Made by a program: the position numbers and the translations under genes. Shown in pieces: positions 30,734-40,110 of a DNA stretch of 64,000 nt. The DNA is from Trichomonas vaginalis G3 (taxonomy: Eukaryota > Parabasalia > Trichomonadida > Trichomonadidae), in NCBI RefSeq assembly GCF_026262505.1, contig NC_067207.1, positions 29,604,082-29,668,081 on the forward strand, written 5' to 3'. Positions within the stretch are counted from its first letter, which is position 1; every line of letters starts with the position of its first letter. The notes beneath the pieces are model-generated. The model did no database searches. It was not told the DNA's origin and saw only the letters and a program-made list of their open reading frames with translations.

Positions 30734-31026
30734 GTTGGCGTATCTTACGCCCTTCCAAAAATATGTATTAGAAAGATGACTTATAATTTCATAAATTATT
30801 TTGTCCCGACGGTTTGAGCTGTTATCAGAATGGTTGCTTACACAATGCGTCAGCAAAATGTCGGTTGGGGTGCCCTTCTTGGCCTCCTGAGTACTCACCA
30901 AGATACCCCCAGCTCCCGCAAAACACCTCCCTTAGGTGCGCATTACCTGACGGCATTATTTTGCAATTATTTCAAATTTTTTAGATGTCTTTTGTTAAAG
31001 TTTGTTAACTAAAGACTTGAAAACAG
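30734..31026. other. Host DNA, no clear gene
   Basis: Slightly richer in GC than its surroundings. A minus-strand open stretch (about 30729-30900) reads HCVSNHSDNSSNRRDKIIYE and LSNTYFWKGVRYANL and may be a remnant of a host repeat protein disrupted by element B. No function assigned. Confidence 0.35.
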
Positions 31027-31235
31027 CTTACCGCTTCAAGCTGCTCTCTTCCCGGTTCCTCTGCCGCAATCTTCTGTTTGATTGTGCGCAAAGCTCTCCT
31101 CCTTGTGAACTTTGCCTGACAGATACACCTGGGAGACAGCATTCGGACATCTTACCGCTTCAAGCTGCTCTCTTCCCGGTTCCTCTGCCGCAATCTTATG
31201 TCTGATTGTGCGCAAAGCTCTCCTCCTTGTGAACC
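31027..31235 (+). repeat. Direct repeat of about 85 bp, two copies 124 bp apart
   Basis: The stretch beginning CTTACCGCTTCAAGCTGCTC and ending CTCCTCCTTGTGAAC occurs at about 31027-31111 and 31151-31235 with two or three differences. It is richer in GC than the flanks. No coding sense is seen. Confidence 0.85.
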
Positions 31236-31414
31236 ATGGCTGATAGAAAGAACTGAAAGACAGGATAGGAGGAACATGCCGGTTCAAGTTAACTTGCAAT
31301 ATGCTTCTGATTAGTGATTTTAGATGAAAGATTAGCGAAATCGCATTTAATTTGGATAGAAGGATTCAATTTTATGAAGCAGGCTCGTAGAAAATATGCA
31401 GGAATAGCACAATC

Positions 31415-31602
31415 TTTTGCAATCACAACGCGATTGCAAAACTTCGACCGACAAGAGTGTATTGTGCACTCTTGTCGGTCTGCATGTCTCATTCCGGGAG
31501 ACATTGTCACTGCATGTCTCCCAGAATGAGACAATCTTCCGCATTCATAACTTGAATGCGGAAGTTTGACCGACAAGAGTGCACAATACACTCTTGTCGA
31601 TC
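31415..31602. repeat. Compact array of five hairpins
   Basis: Five near-perfect inverted repeats lie with only 3 to 5 bases between them: 31415-31441 (10-bp stem TTTTGCAATC), 31446-31480 (14-bp stem GACCGACAAGAGTG, 7-base loop), 31486-31532 (19-bp stem with one mismatch), 31536-31564 (12-bp stem CTTCCGCATTCA, loop TAACT) and 31568-31602 (14-bp stem, one mismatch). The fifth is the reverse complement of the second, so the array is itself a larger inverted repeat. No protein-coding frame is evident. Confidence 0.9.
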
Positions 31603-32238
31603 TAAATGTATCTTACAATCAAAGACACTTTCATACAATCTTTTCGAAGTTAAAAAAAAAATTAATTATTTCTTTCTTTTGTTTATTAAATCGCCTTACT
31701 CACGTACTAATCTCTTTTAGAGACTCTATCGAGCTATCCCCACATATAAACCTGTGACAATAATACATATTTACTCTCTTCATATTCTGATCTCATGACA
31801 CATTATCGCAAAAACTATAATTATACAACACATCTCATAAAGTCTCATTTTAGCCCTATCTAAGCGTTCAAAACCTATTTTCCACACGTAATCTGATTCT
31901 TCTGGCTCCGCTGATTCGATTTCTGCTGTCAAATTTATGAGGAGACAATTTGAAAAAAAAAGCAATAAATATTAATTAAAAATAAGTTTTCCATTGGCAA
32001 TAACTACATGAATTTATGATTGTAGACTTCATTTAAGCGCATGATTTTGAATTTTTAGATATGTAAAATCAGAATGACAAAATAATACAAAAATTGGCCC
32101 AATATTAATGAACCGCATTTGAAAACCAATATCAAGAAGAATATATTGGAAACAGTTTGATTTTTTCAAAGTGCATTTAATTATTAATCCTCCTCAAAGA
32201 AATTCAATTTTTAAACATTCTTGGATTTATATGTCTTT
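31603..32238. other. AT-rich upstream region of the GT61 gene
   Basis: No gene supported. AT-rich, short frames only. An ACATTCTT stretch at 32212-32219 resembles a trichomonad initiator (consensus TCA-Py-T/A) and lies about 20 bp before the first in-frame ATG of the next gene; there is also an out-of-frame ATG at 32231. Confidence 0.4.
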
Positions 32239-33741
32239 ATGCAATTAAAAGAAAATTTATATCATAAGGAGGATAAAAATATTCAAAATAAAAGAAAACA
32301 AAACCCTCTTTTATCATCAAATATGGAAGCTGATGAGTCTTTTCCCCATAGTAATCGATATACATTATTTATTGCTTGTATTTATAATATCCTTATGCTT
32401 TGTTTTGCAATTTCGGTAAATTTTTCAGAGTTTTTCAATGTAATAGGAATAATAACGATCTTACATCCTGTCCAGAAATTTCAAATCAAAGAGGAATTTA
32501 CGATTTCAAAAGAGATTAAAGCATTTGAGTGTAAAAATATAGCAGAAATGAAAGAACTGAATTTTATTAGTCCATATGCTGACAATAAACTTGTCATGTT
32601 AATTGGAAAAGGTAGAATTTATGATGTTTTATTTTGTTTTTCAGCAGCTGCCCGAGAATTTACAACTTATTATCATTTCCAGCATGTTTTAGTTACAAGT
32701 CAAGGAATTTTCACAGATGATTCTTTTCTCATATTCCCATGGGCCAAGAAAACATATAGTAAATCAAGAATCACTAATTCTCATAGAGAAATCGATCATT
32801 TAATACTTGGATCAATTCATTTTGGTCCTTGGGGCCATTTTATAAGTGACTCACCTATGGCAGGTTTACTATACCTTCCAAAAGATATTGTTAAGAAGTC
32901 AAAGCTTGCAATAATGGGTAATCAAGGGTATGTTAGAAGAAACTTGGATGAACTTGGATTCCAAGATGTTCCATTACATCATTTATCATGGAGTTTTGAA
33001 CTCGTCCACAATTTATACGTCTTATCACCCCAAGATCGGCCGAATGGGCAAGTTCATTTCAATTGTGAATTAAGAGATCACATTTTCAAATTATATAATT
33101 TATCAGATATCATTCCTAATTATGGTGTCATTACAAATAGACCATATGGAAGAGCAAGACATGTAACTAATATCCAAGAACTCATAGTTGTTGTAAAAAA
33201 TCATTTCATGAATATAAGATGGGAGTTTCATGATGATTCACAATTAGGTTCGATAAAATCATGTGTTCAAGTATTGGCAGGAGCAAAATATTTTATAACT
33301 CCACCTGGTTCATCTGGATTTAAAGCAATGATGATGAAAGAAAAAACAGGAATCTATTTTATAGGATCGAATTTTGAAGATTGGGCAAATATTGGATTTT
33401 GCCAATCGTTAGGAATTTGGGCAGTTTATAATAAGAACATGAATCTTGGACATATTGGATCACCAGCTGCAATTGATATTGAATCAAACTTCAAATATAT
33501 AAAGCTTTTAATTGAGACAGTTGATAAGCAAAAATGGCCTAGTTATGCAAATGATATTCCTGATTCTGAATTTATGATTGATTTATCTGTTATTAAGAAG
33601 ATATTAGAAATTGACAACAGAGTTAGTATTCTTCATAATTGTAATGTAACAGAATTCTATGAGAAAGTTAAATCTGATCCAAGCCATAATAAATTCTGTG
33701 GAGATAATATATATTACTCCGAATTGAATGATTTGTATTAA
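32239..33741 (+). CDS. Probable family 61 glycosyltransferase, type II membrane protein
   Basis: Host gene, whole. From the ATG at 32239 it has 500 residues; the ATG at 32323 (MEADESFPHS) is an alternative that gives a short cytosolic tail before the membrane segment (YTLFIACIYNILMLCFAISV). The rest is lumenal: a GPWGHFISDSPMAGLLYL block around residue 200 and a late YFITPPGSSGFKAMMMKEK block around residue 350 fit the DUF563/GT61 pattern, in which a conserved His/Asp region and a C-terminal PPG..-type loop are typical. The family transfers sugars such as xylose or GlcNAc in the secretory pathway. It contains several GATC sites, unlike the elements. A shared repeat motif follows at 33770. The exact substrate cannot be told. 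Confidence 0.6.
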   Translation: MQLKENLYHKEDKNIQNKRKQNPLLSSNMEADESFPHSNRYTLFIACIYNILMLCFAISVNFSEFFNVIGIITILHPVQKFQIKEEFTISKEIKAFECKNIAEMKELNFISPYADNKLVMLIGKGRIYDVLFCFSAAAREFTTYYHFQHVLVTSQGIFTDDSFLIFPWAKKTYSKSRITNSHREIDHLILGSIHFGPWGHFISDSPMAGLLYLPKDIVKKSKLAIMGNQGYVRRNLDELGFQDVPLHHLSWSFELVHNLYVLSPQDRPNGQVHFNCELRDHIFKLYNLSDIIPNYGVITNRPYGRARHVTNIQELIVVVKNHFMNIRWEFHDDSQLGSIKSCVQVLAGAKYFITPPGSSGFKAMMMKEKTGIYFIGSNFEDWANIGFCQSLGIWAVYNKNMNLGHIGSPAAIDIESNFKYIKLLIETVDKQKWPSYANDIPDSEFMIDLSVIKKILEIDNRVSILHNCNVTEFYEKVKSDPSHNKFCGDNIYYSELNDLY

Positions 33742-33769
33742 TTAAATACACTTTTGTTGTTAATATAAA

Positions 33770-33832
33770 TTTTTAGGGTTGTACAAACTGGCACGCCTGC
33801 TGGCACACCTTTTTTGGCCAGCTGGCACGATT
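33770..33832 (+). repeat. AGGGTTGTACAAACTGGCAC repeat end, downstream of GT61 gene
   Basis: The stretch TTTTTAGGGTTGTACAAACT followed by GGCAC and CTGGC/GCCAG inverted repeats occurs 30 bp after the GT61 stop. The same end, inverted, occurs at about 60450-60478 after another host gene. It is probably the end of a small repeat family of the genome. Confidence 0.6.
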
Positions 33833-34523
33833 TTTTTAAAAACCACATTAAAAAAGTCACTTTTTGCCCCATCTAATGAGATTTTTTTTTACAATTTTTT
33901 TCCCCTTATTTTTCAATTTAGATATGATTTTAAGCTCTCCAAATTGAAGTTTACCTGATGTTTCTTAGTTTTTATGATAATAAAATGTTGCAAAGTTAAG
34001 TTTGGATTCAATAAATTTAAGAAAATTTTATTTTACAATGAAATTATAAGAAAGGATATTTTTATCCTATGTCAAAGAGAATACATTTGTAGATCCCGAC
34101 TTTTGACATGATTGAAAATTCCAAAAAAAATTCAAAATTTAAAAAAAAAATTAAAAAATATAAATTTCATGTTAAAAAATGATTTTTGAAATTTTTTTGG
34201 AAAAATAGAATGTCATATTTTTATGTTTTATTGCTATTTTTTACGAAATCAATAAAATATTTGTTAATTTGGCTGAGATTATAAATAAAATCTTTCTAAA
34301 TCTTGCAATTGATTGCTAAAATCTGTTTTATGTATTAATTGGCATTGAGATTCGTTATAAAAGAATGCGAATTATTTTGTATGAGTAAACGTATTTTGTA
34401 AAATTTCAAATTCTCTTCTCTCATTACTTACCTTAGATCTCTCGGCTTTCAGCTCTCAGATTTCGCTCATAGAACTCAGGTTTTAGTTATGTACTCATAG
34501 ATGTATCATTACTGCCCGCAGAT
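33833..34523. other. AT-rich host intergenic DNA
   Basis: No gene seen. Long A and T runs and stops in all frames. The last 80 bp contain degenerate forms of the satellite unit that follows (CTCTCATTACTTACCTTAGA). Confidence 0.5.
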
Positions 34524-36278
34524 CTCTCATTACTACCTTACTAACCAGATCTTAACTCTCATTACTACCTTACTAACCAGATCTTAACTCTCATTACTAC
34601 CTTACTAACCAGATCTTAACTCTCATTACTACCTTACTAACCAGATCTTAACTCTCATTACTACCTTACTAACCAGATCTTAACTCTCATTACTACCTTA
34701 CTAACCAGATCTTAACTCTCATTACTACCTTACTAACCAGATCTTAACTCTCATTACTACCTTACTAACCAGATCTTAACTCTCATTACTACCTTACTAA
34801 CCAGATCTTAACTCTCATTACTACCTTACTAACCAGATCTTAACTCTCATTACTACCTTACTAACCAGATCTTAACTCTCATTACTACCTTACTAACCAG
34901 ATCTTAACTCTCATTACTACCTTACTAACCAGATCTTAACTCTCATTACTACCTTACTAACCAGATCTTAACTCTCATTACTACCTTACTAACCAGATCT
35001 TAACTCTCATTACTACCTTACTAACCAGATCTTAACTCTCATTACTACCTTACTAACCAGATCTTAACTCTCATTACTACCTTACTAACCAGATCTTAAC
35101 TCTCATTACTACCTTACTAACCAGATCTTAACTCTCATTACTACCTTACTAACCAGATCTTAACTCTCATTACTACCTTACTAACCAGATCTTAACTCTC
35201 ATTACTACCTTACTAACCAGATCTTAACTCTCATTACTACCTTACTAACCAGATCTTAACTCTCATTACTACCTTACTAACCAGATCTTAACTCTCATTA
35301 CTACCTTACTAACCAGATCTTAACTCTCATTACTACCTTACTAACCAGATCTTAACTCTCATTACTACCTTACTAACCAGATCTTAACTCTCATTACTAC
35401 CTTACTAACCAGATCTTAACTCTCATTACTACCTTACTAACCAGATCTTAACTCTCATTACTACCTTACTAACCAGATCTTAACTCTCATTACTACCTTA
35501 CTAACCAGATCTTAACTCTCATTACTACCTTACTAACCAGATCTTAACTCTCATTACTACCTTACTAACCAGATCTTAACTCTCATTACTACCTTACTAA
35601 CCAGATCTTAACTCTCATTACTACCTTACTAACCAGATCTTAACTCTCATTACTACCTTACTAACCAGATCTTAACTCTCATTACTACCTTACTAACCAG
35701 ATCTTAACTCTCATTACTACCTTACTAACCAGATCTTAACTCTCATTACTACCTTACTAACCAGATCTTAACTCTCATTACTACCTTACTAACCAGATCT
35801 TAACTCTCATTACTACCTTACTAACCAGATCTTAACTCTCATTACTACCTTACTAACCAGATCTTAACTCTCATTACTACCTTACTAACCAGATCTTAAC
35901 TCTCATTACTACCTTACTAACCAGATCTTAACTCTCATTACTACCTTACTAACCAGATCTTAACTCTCATTACTACCTTACTAACCAGATCTTAACTCTC
36001 ATTACTACCTTACTAACCAGATCTTAACTCTCATTACTACCTTACTAACCAGATCTTAACTCTCATTACTACCTTACTAACCAGATCTTAACTCTCATTA
36101 CTACCTTACTAACCAGATCTTAACTCTCATTACTACCTTACTAACCAGATCTTAACTCTCATTACTACCTTACTAACCAGATCTTAACTCTCATTACTAC
36201 CTTACTAACCAGATCTTAACTCTCATTACTACCTTACTAACCAGATCTTAACTCTCATTACTACCTTACTAACCAGAT
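34524..36278 (+). repeat. 32-bp satellite array, about 55 copies
   Basis: Head-to-tail copies of a 32-bp unit containing ACTAACCAGATCTTAACTCT and CATTACTACC. Over 1755 bp I see no variant unit except at the edges. Such uniformity points to recent expansion or constant homogenisation, and the true copy number may differ from the assembly. Degenerate units flank both sides. Each unit carries AGATCT. Confidence 0.95.
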
Positions 36279-36570
36279 ATCTAATTATTTACATATGATT
36301 TCTCACATCTCACTCAAGTCTCATTACTTACCCTATCTTTTTAACCTTTTCTGATAATTACTGAAATAACTAAATCCTTTTTTTAGTTTAATTCTGATAT
36401 TAAATTTTTAAAATCTCTTTAATTTTTTGAACTACGCCTTTAATTTGTAATTGCCGATTTCACAGATTTGAACCATTTAATAAAATAACATTATTCAACT
36501 TAATCATATCAAACATGGTAGTTTGATTTTCAGATCTACATTTTAAAAACCTCTTTATTATCCTGAGTTA
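36279..36570. other. AT-rich host DNA between satellite and element C
   Basis: No gene seen; AT-rich flank with a few satellite-like words (CTCAAGTCTCATTACTTACC) at its start. Confidence 0.45.
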
Positions 36571-36572
36571 TA

Positions 36573-36576
<4 letters not shown>
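36571..36576. repeat. Target site duplication, left of element C
   Basis: TACTTT directly before the A-tract; the same six bases are at 60001-60006. The outermost T could also belong to the T-tract, so the duplication is 5 or 6 bp. Confidence 0.65.
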
Positions 36577-36610
<34 letters not shown>

Positions 36611-36612
<2 letters not shown>

Positions 36613-37584
36613 TAGTGGGGCTCCCAGGCACTTCGTGCCTTCTAGCCCTGAGGATGTTTTGTCAAGACTTCTTCGTAAATGTTTTGTCAAGACTTCTTCG
36701 TAAATGTTTTGTCAAGACTTCTTCATCGTAAATGTTTTGTCAAGACTTCTTCGTAAAGACTTTGTCAAGACTTCTTCGTAAATGTTTTGTCAAGACTTCT
36801 TCGTAAAGACTTTGTCAAGACTTCTTCTTCGTAAATGTTTTGTCAAGACTTCTTCTTCGTAAATGTTTTGTCAAGACTTCTTCGTAAAATCAGACAAAAA
36901 TAATGTTTATGTTAGAATGTTAGATCTAACACGTTTTCTAACATGTTTTCTAACATCGTAGAAAACTCATGAATTTCTTCGTAAATGTTTTGTCAAGACT
37001 TCTTCATAAAGACTTTGTTGAGATTTCTTCATAAATGTTTTGTCAAGACTTCTTCATCGTAAATGTTTTGTCAAGACTTCTTCATCGTAAATGTTTTGTC
37101 AAGACTTCTTCATCGTAAAATCAGACAAAAATAATGTTTATGTTAGGTGTTAGATCTAACACGTTTTCTAACATGTTTCTAACATCGTAGAAAAACTCAT
37201 GATTTCATCGTAAAGTTCTTCATCGTAAAGACTTTGTAAAGTCTTTCTCATGAACTTTCTTGTCAATGTTTTGTTGAGACTTTGTAAAGTTCTTCATCGT
37301 AAAGACTTTGTAAAGAAAGTTCATGAAAATTCATGAGGTTAGAAAACATGTTAGAAAACATGTTAGATCTAACATTCTAACATAAAATATATTTTTGCTG
37401 AATTCCGTATGAAATTTCATGAGTTTTGTATGTTTTAGACCATGTTAGAAAACATGTTAGAAAACATGTTAGATCTAACATTCTAACATAAAATATATTT
37501 TTGGGTCATTTACACTCATTTACGATGAAGAAGTCTTAACAAAGTCTTTACGAAGAAGTCACAACAAAACATCTGTCAAAAACC
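36611..37584 (+). repeat. Left inverted terminal repeat of element C
   Basis: Starts GGTAGTGGGGCTCCCAGGCA with the terminal hairpin, then about nine 25-bp iterons (ATGTTTTGTCAAGACTTCTT CGTAA type, alternating with a GACTTTG variant), then four palindromic modules of the TGTTAG flavour at 36909-36956, 37140-37186, 37337-37383 and 37441-37490. The inner end lies at CTGTCAAAAACC. The arm at 59028-59974 matches it in inverted orientation. Confidence 0.9.
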
Positions 37585-37661
37585 TTAACCGAGTAGTTTT
37601 CATGTTTTGTCACTTTTCTGTCACTTTTCAGGTAAAAACATTTTTATTATATATATATAAA

Positions 37662-38480
37662 ATGAATTTTACAAAACCACCGTTACCCTTCTTTGGAAAT
37701 AAGAGTAGATGTAAAGATATTCTATTGAGAGAACTTAAGAAACTACCGAATGGTCTAACATTTGTAGATTTGTTCGGTGGAAGTTTCTATATATCCCATT
37801 TGTGCCATACTGTATTTCCTGACTCAAAGATTATATGCAATGACTTCGACAACTATATGAACCGTCTCAAACATATTCCAGACACAAACAAAATATTGAA
37901 AGAGTTAAAAGAAAAGATACCTATAGGTAAGATGGAACGTATACCATTAGATAAGAAAAATATTGTGAGAGAGGTTTTGAAAAAGGCAGAGTATATTGAC
38001 TGGGATAGTATATCTGCTAGACTATTATATAGTGGTGCTATAAGAGTTCATGACATTGAAACACTTATGTCAAAAGTTTTATATCTTAACTATACAAATG
38101 TTTTCAAAGAGAACATAGAAAAATATATTGAGGGTATAGAGTTTGTGAGATGTCATTGGACAGAGTTGTATGAAAAATATAAAGACAAGGAAAATGTTTT
38201 CTTTATAGTAGACCCACCGTTCTATAACACATACGATTTTCAATACCAAGTAGACTGGACTTTGAGAGACTCTTTAGAAACTTTAGACGTTTTACATAAC
38301 CATCCATGCTTTTACTTTACATCCGATAAAAGTGGTTTGGAAAGTGTCATGAGATGGTTAGAGGACATACATGACTATGAGTTTAGATACGATAAGATAG
38401 AATATGAGAGAGGTCCTATAAACTGGAGAAAGTGTCATAACAAAGAAATTTTACTAGTAAGTAAATGTGGTTTGAAATAG
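37662..38480 (+). CDS. D12-class (Dam-type) DNA adenine methyltransferase (element C)
   Basis: Looks whole, 272 residues from the ATG of MNFTKPPLPFFGNKSR; an upstream in-frame ATG at 37602 lies in the promoter and is not kept. Motifs: PFFGNKSR (AdoMet site, F-x-G-x-K form) near residue 10, FVDLFGGSFYISH near 38, and the catalytic DPPFYNT (DPPY-type) near residue 185. D12 enzymes methylate N6 of adenine, very often in GATC. This fits the GATC centre of the palindromic modules of the same element (inference). Present as the outermost gene in A, B and C. N6-adenine methylation is reported as the main DNA mark in T. vaginalis. Confidence 0.9.
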   Translation: MNFTKPPLPFFGNKSRCKDILLRELKKLPNGLTFVDLFGGSFYISHLCHTVFPDSKIICNDFDNYMNRLKHIPDTNKILKELKEKIPIGKMERIPLDKKNIVREVLKKAEYIDWDSISARLLYSGAIRVHDIETLMSKVLYLNYTNVFKENIEKYIEGIEFVRCHWTELYEKYKDKENVFFIVDPPFYNTYDFQYQVDWTLRDSLETLDVLHNHPCFYFTSDKSGLESVMRWLEDIHDYEFRYDKIEYERGPINWRKCHNKEILLVSKCGLK

Positions 38481-38600
38481 GACTACTTGTTTTAGGTTTT
38501 TTTCCATTGTGTCATTTACTTATTTGACGTGGCAGAAAGATATAGAGAATATGAAGATGAACCAATGCCAGCAAATGTTCAGTATATGTACTCGTAAGAG
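38465..38600 (+). other. Conserved stretch, possible small membrane-protein gene (element C)
   Basis: A short hydrophobic frame (MWFEIGLLVLGFF) overlaps the end of the methylase gene and is conserved, with the following sequence, in A and B up to the promoter of the next gene. It may be a small membrane protein gene in varying states of repair; I do not assign an exact product. Confidence 0.3.
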
Positions 38601-38620
38601 ATATTTTTATCTAATATTAA

Positions 38621-38983
38621 ATGGACGCACAGAACTTAGCGAATGCACAGCAACCTGGACAACCAAACCCAGAGAATATTCCAAATGAAGTTAGAATACA
38701 AACTGCAATGGCAAACTATGGTCAAGTGCCAACAGATGTACAAATGCAAACTGCCATGTCAAATGACGCTGCGTTAGGCTTACCACCATGGTATGCAAAT
38801 ATGAGATGGAAAGAGTTTTATACAAACCCTGAAGTGGGATATAAACAACTCTATGCAGATGACGCGAACACAGGAGTTGACCCGGAATATGTTTTCTACC
38901 AGAGGAGAAATAGAATGTATGAGCTCCAGTTAAAGAATGCAATGGAACTCAACAGGAAACGTAAGAGACTAGGCGGACATTAG
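38621..38983 (+). CDS. MDAQNLANAQ family protein, 120 residues (element C)
   Basis: Looks whole and is almost identical to 29179-29541 in B. Gln/Asn-rich start with repeated IQTAMANYG/MQTAMSNDA units, then an aromatic central block (PPWYANMRWKEFY) and a basic end. Late-type promoter TATTTTTATCTAATATTAAA precedes the ATG. Position between the methylase and the small MGFF gene is fixed in all elements. Unknown function, probably structural (inference). Confidence 0.65.
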   Translation: MDAQNLANAQQPGQPNPENIPNEVRIQTAMANYGQVPTDVQMQTAMSNDAALGLPPWYANMRWKEFYTNPEVGYKQLYADDANTGVDPEYVFYQRRNRMYELQLKNAMELNRKRKRLGGH

Positions 38984-39001
38984 ATTTTTACATATAGTAA
39001 A

Positions 39002-39244
39002 ATGGGTTTCTTCAGTAGTATTGGAAACTTCTTTCGAAATGTTGGAAGAGGTATATGGAATGGAATAAAATCTGTCGGAAGAGGAATTTGGAACGGTGTC
39101 AAAAATATTGGTAAAAGAGTAGGTCAGTTCGTTGGTATTATACCCAAAGACCCTGAACCAGAAGAGCAAGCTCCTGTTATACAACAGCCTGAACCTGCAC
39201 CACAGTCTAGTTGGCAACCAAATCCAACACCTCAACCGTATTAA
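39002..39244 (+). CDS. MGFF amphipathic Gly/Trp-rich small protein (element C)
   Basis: 80 residues. MGFFSSIGNFFRNVGRGIWN start, three repeated GxGIWNGxKxxG units (residues 12-40), then a Pro/Gln/Glu-rich tail. The N-terminal part would form an amphipathic membrane-binding helix and the Met-Gly start could be myristoylated. Composition resembles membrane-lytic capsid-associated peptides of non-enveloped viruses; this is inference. Late-type promoter TTTTTACATATAGTAAA directly before the ATG. Confidence 0.6.
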   Translation: MGFFSSIGNFFRNVGRGIWNGIKSVGRGIWNGVKNIGKRVGQFVGIIPKDPEPEEQAPVIQQPEPAPQSSWQPNPTPQPY

Positions 39245-39248
39245 AAAA

Positions 39249-40092
39249 TTATATTTTTACCGTTCGATAGTAGTTGTATATGAGACTAAGTTCTAAGTAA
39301 AACGCGTGGTATAATGGAACTATTCTCTTTCTTCCATCTGTAGTAAACCATACTTGAAAGTCTGAAATACTTCCACTTGGTGGTTCATATAGCTTTGTAG
39401 GTTTTTCGTAAAAGTCATTTGCCAAGCATAAAAAAGAGTTTTGTCACCAGAAAATGAAGCATGAACGATAATAGCATCTGAGTCGAAAACATTTTCATAT
39501 GTTCCATTAGGGTTTTCGACTTCATAAAAGTTCGGGTGTACTGGATATTCTGCAGGCTGATTTAACATCCTCAAAAATCTATACCATGCCAAGTTGTTAT
39601 ATTTTGTAGAAATATAAACGTCTTCTCCAAGGTCTTCTATTCTATTGATTTTAACAGTTGCATTTTTCCTGTCATATATAATATCGAGATGGTACTCTCC
39701 TTCGTCAATGTTGTACTGTTTTGCATATTCGAGATAGATATCGTTTATTTTTTCTTGAAAAGCTTGAAGAGTTTCTAAGTTTACAAGCAAATTCACTTGT
39801 AAAAGTTTTCCCTGTTCAAATTTCTCATACGTACGTTTTTCTTTGTTATAGTATCGAACTTCAAAAGCGACTGTAAATGGAAACCATGTATGGCTTCTGA
39901 AATGAACTTCATTCTACGAAAGCCAATAGCTTTTGTGACGGATGGGTCTCTTAACCATCTTAAGGGGTAGTCAAAACGATAGCCTTCATGCTTTACGGTC
40001 TCTGTCTCAAACTTTTGACCTACGTTAGTAAAAAGTTCATCTAATGGTTTAGTTGTAGCAACTCTTGAATTTTCTTTTTCTATTGAAAGCAT
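39249..40092 (-). pseudogene. Fibre-paired 285-residue family gene (element C)
   Basis: Paralogue of 44274-45134. Starts MLSIEKENSRVATTKPLDEL. Broken, a few breaks. Convergent with the MGFF gene and divergent from the fibre gene across an 18-bp spacer. Confidence 0.6.
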
Positions 40093-40110
40093 ATTTTATC
40101 TAGAATAAAA
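40093..40110. promoter_or_regulatory. 18-bp palindromic divergent promoter (element C)
   Basis: ATTTTATCTAGAATAAAA lies between two start codons and is almost self-complementary around CTAG. Both genes must use it, and their transcripts can have hardly any leader. Confidence 0.6.

Noticed and set aside
31036-31299. Frames in the GC-richer direct repeat as a protein gene
   Set aside because: The two copies are not in the same frame and show no protein-like conservation.
32231-32250. Start of the GT61 gene at the ATG at 32231
   Set aside because: It is out of frame with the main reading frame and closes after five codons; 32239 or 32323 are the in-frame choices.
34524-36278. Satellite as a repetitive surface-protein gene
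   Set aside because: The 32-bp unit is not a multiple of three and every frame soon meets a stop.
36611-37584. Terminal repeats as retroviral LTRs
   Set aside because: The repeats are inverted, not direct, there is no reverse transcriptase, and the gene set is that of a DNA virus-like element.
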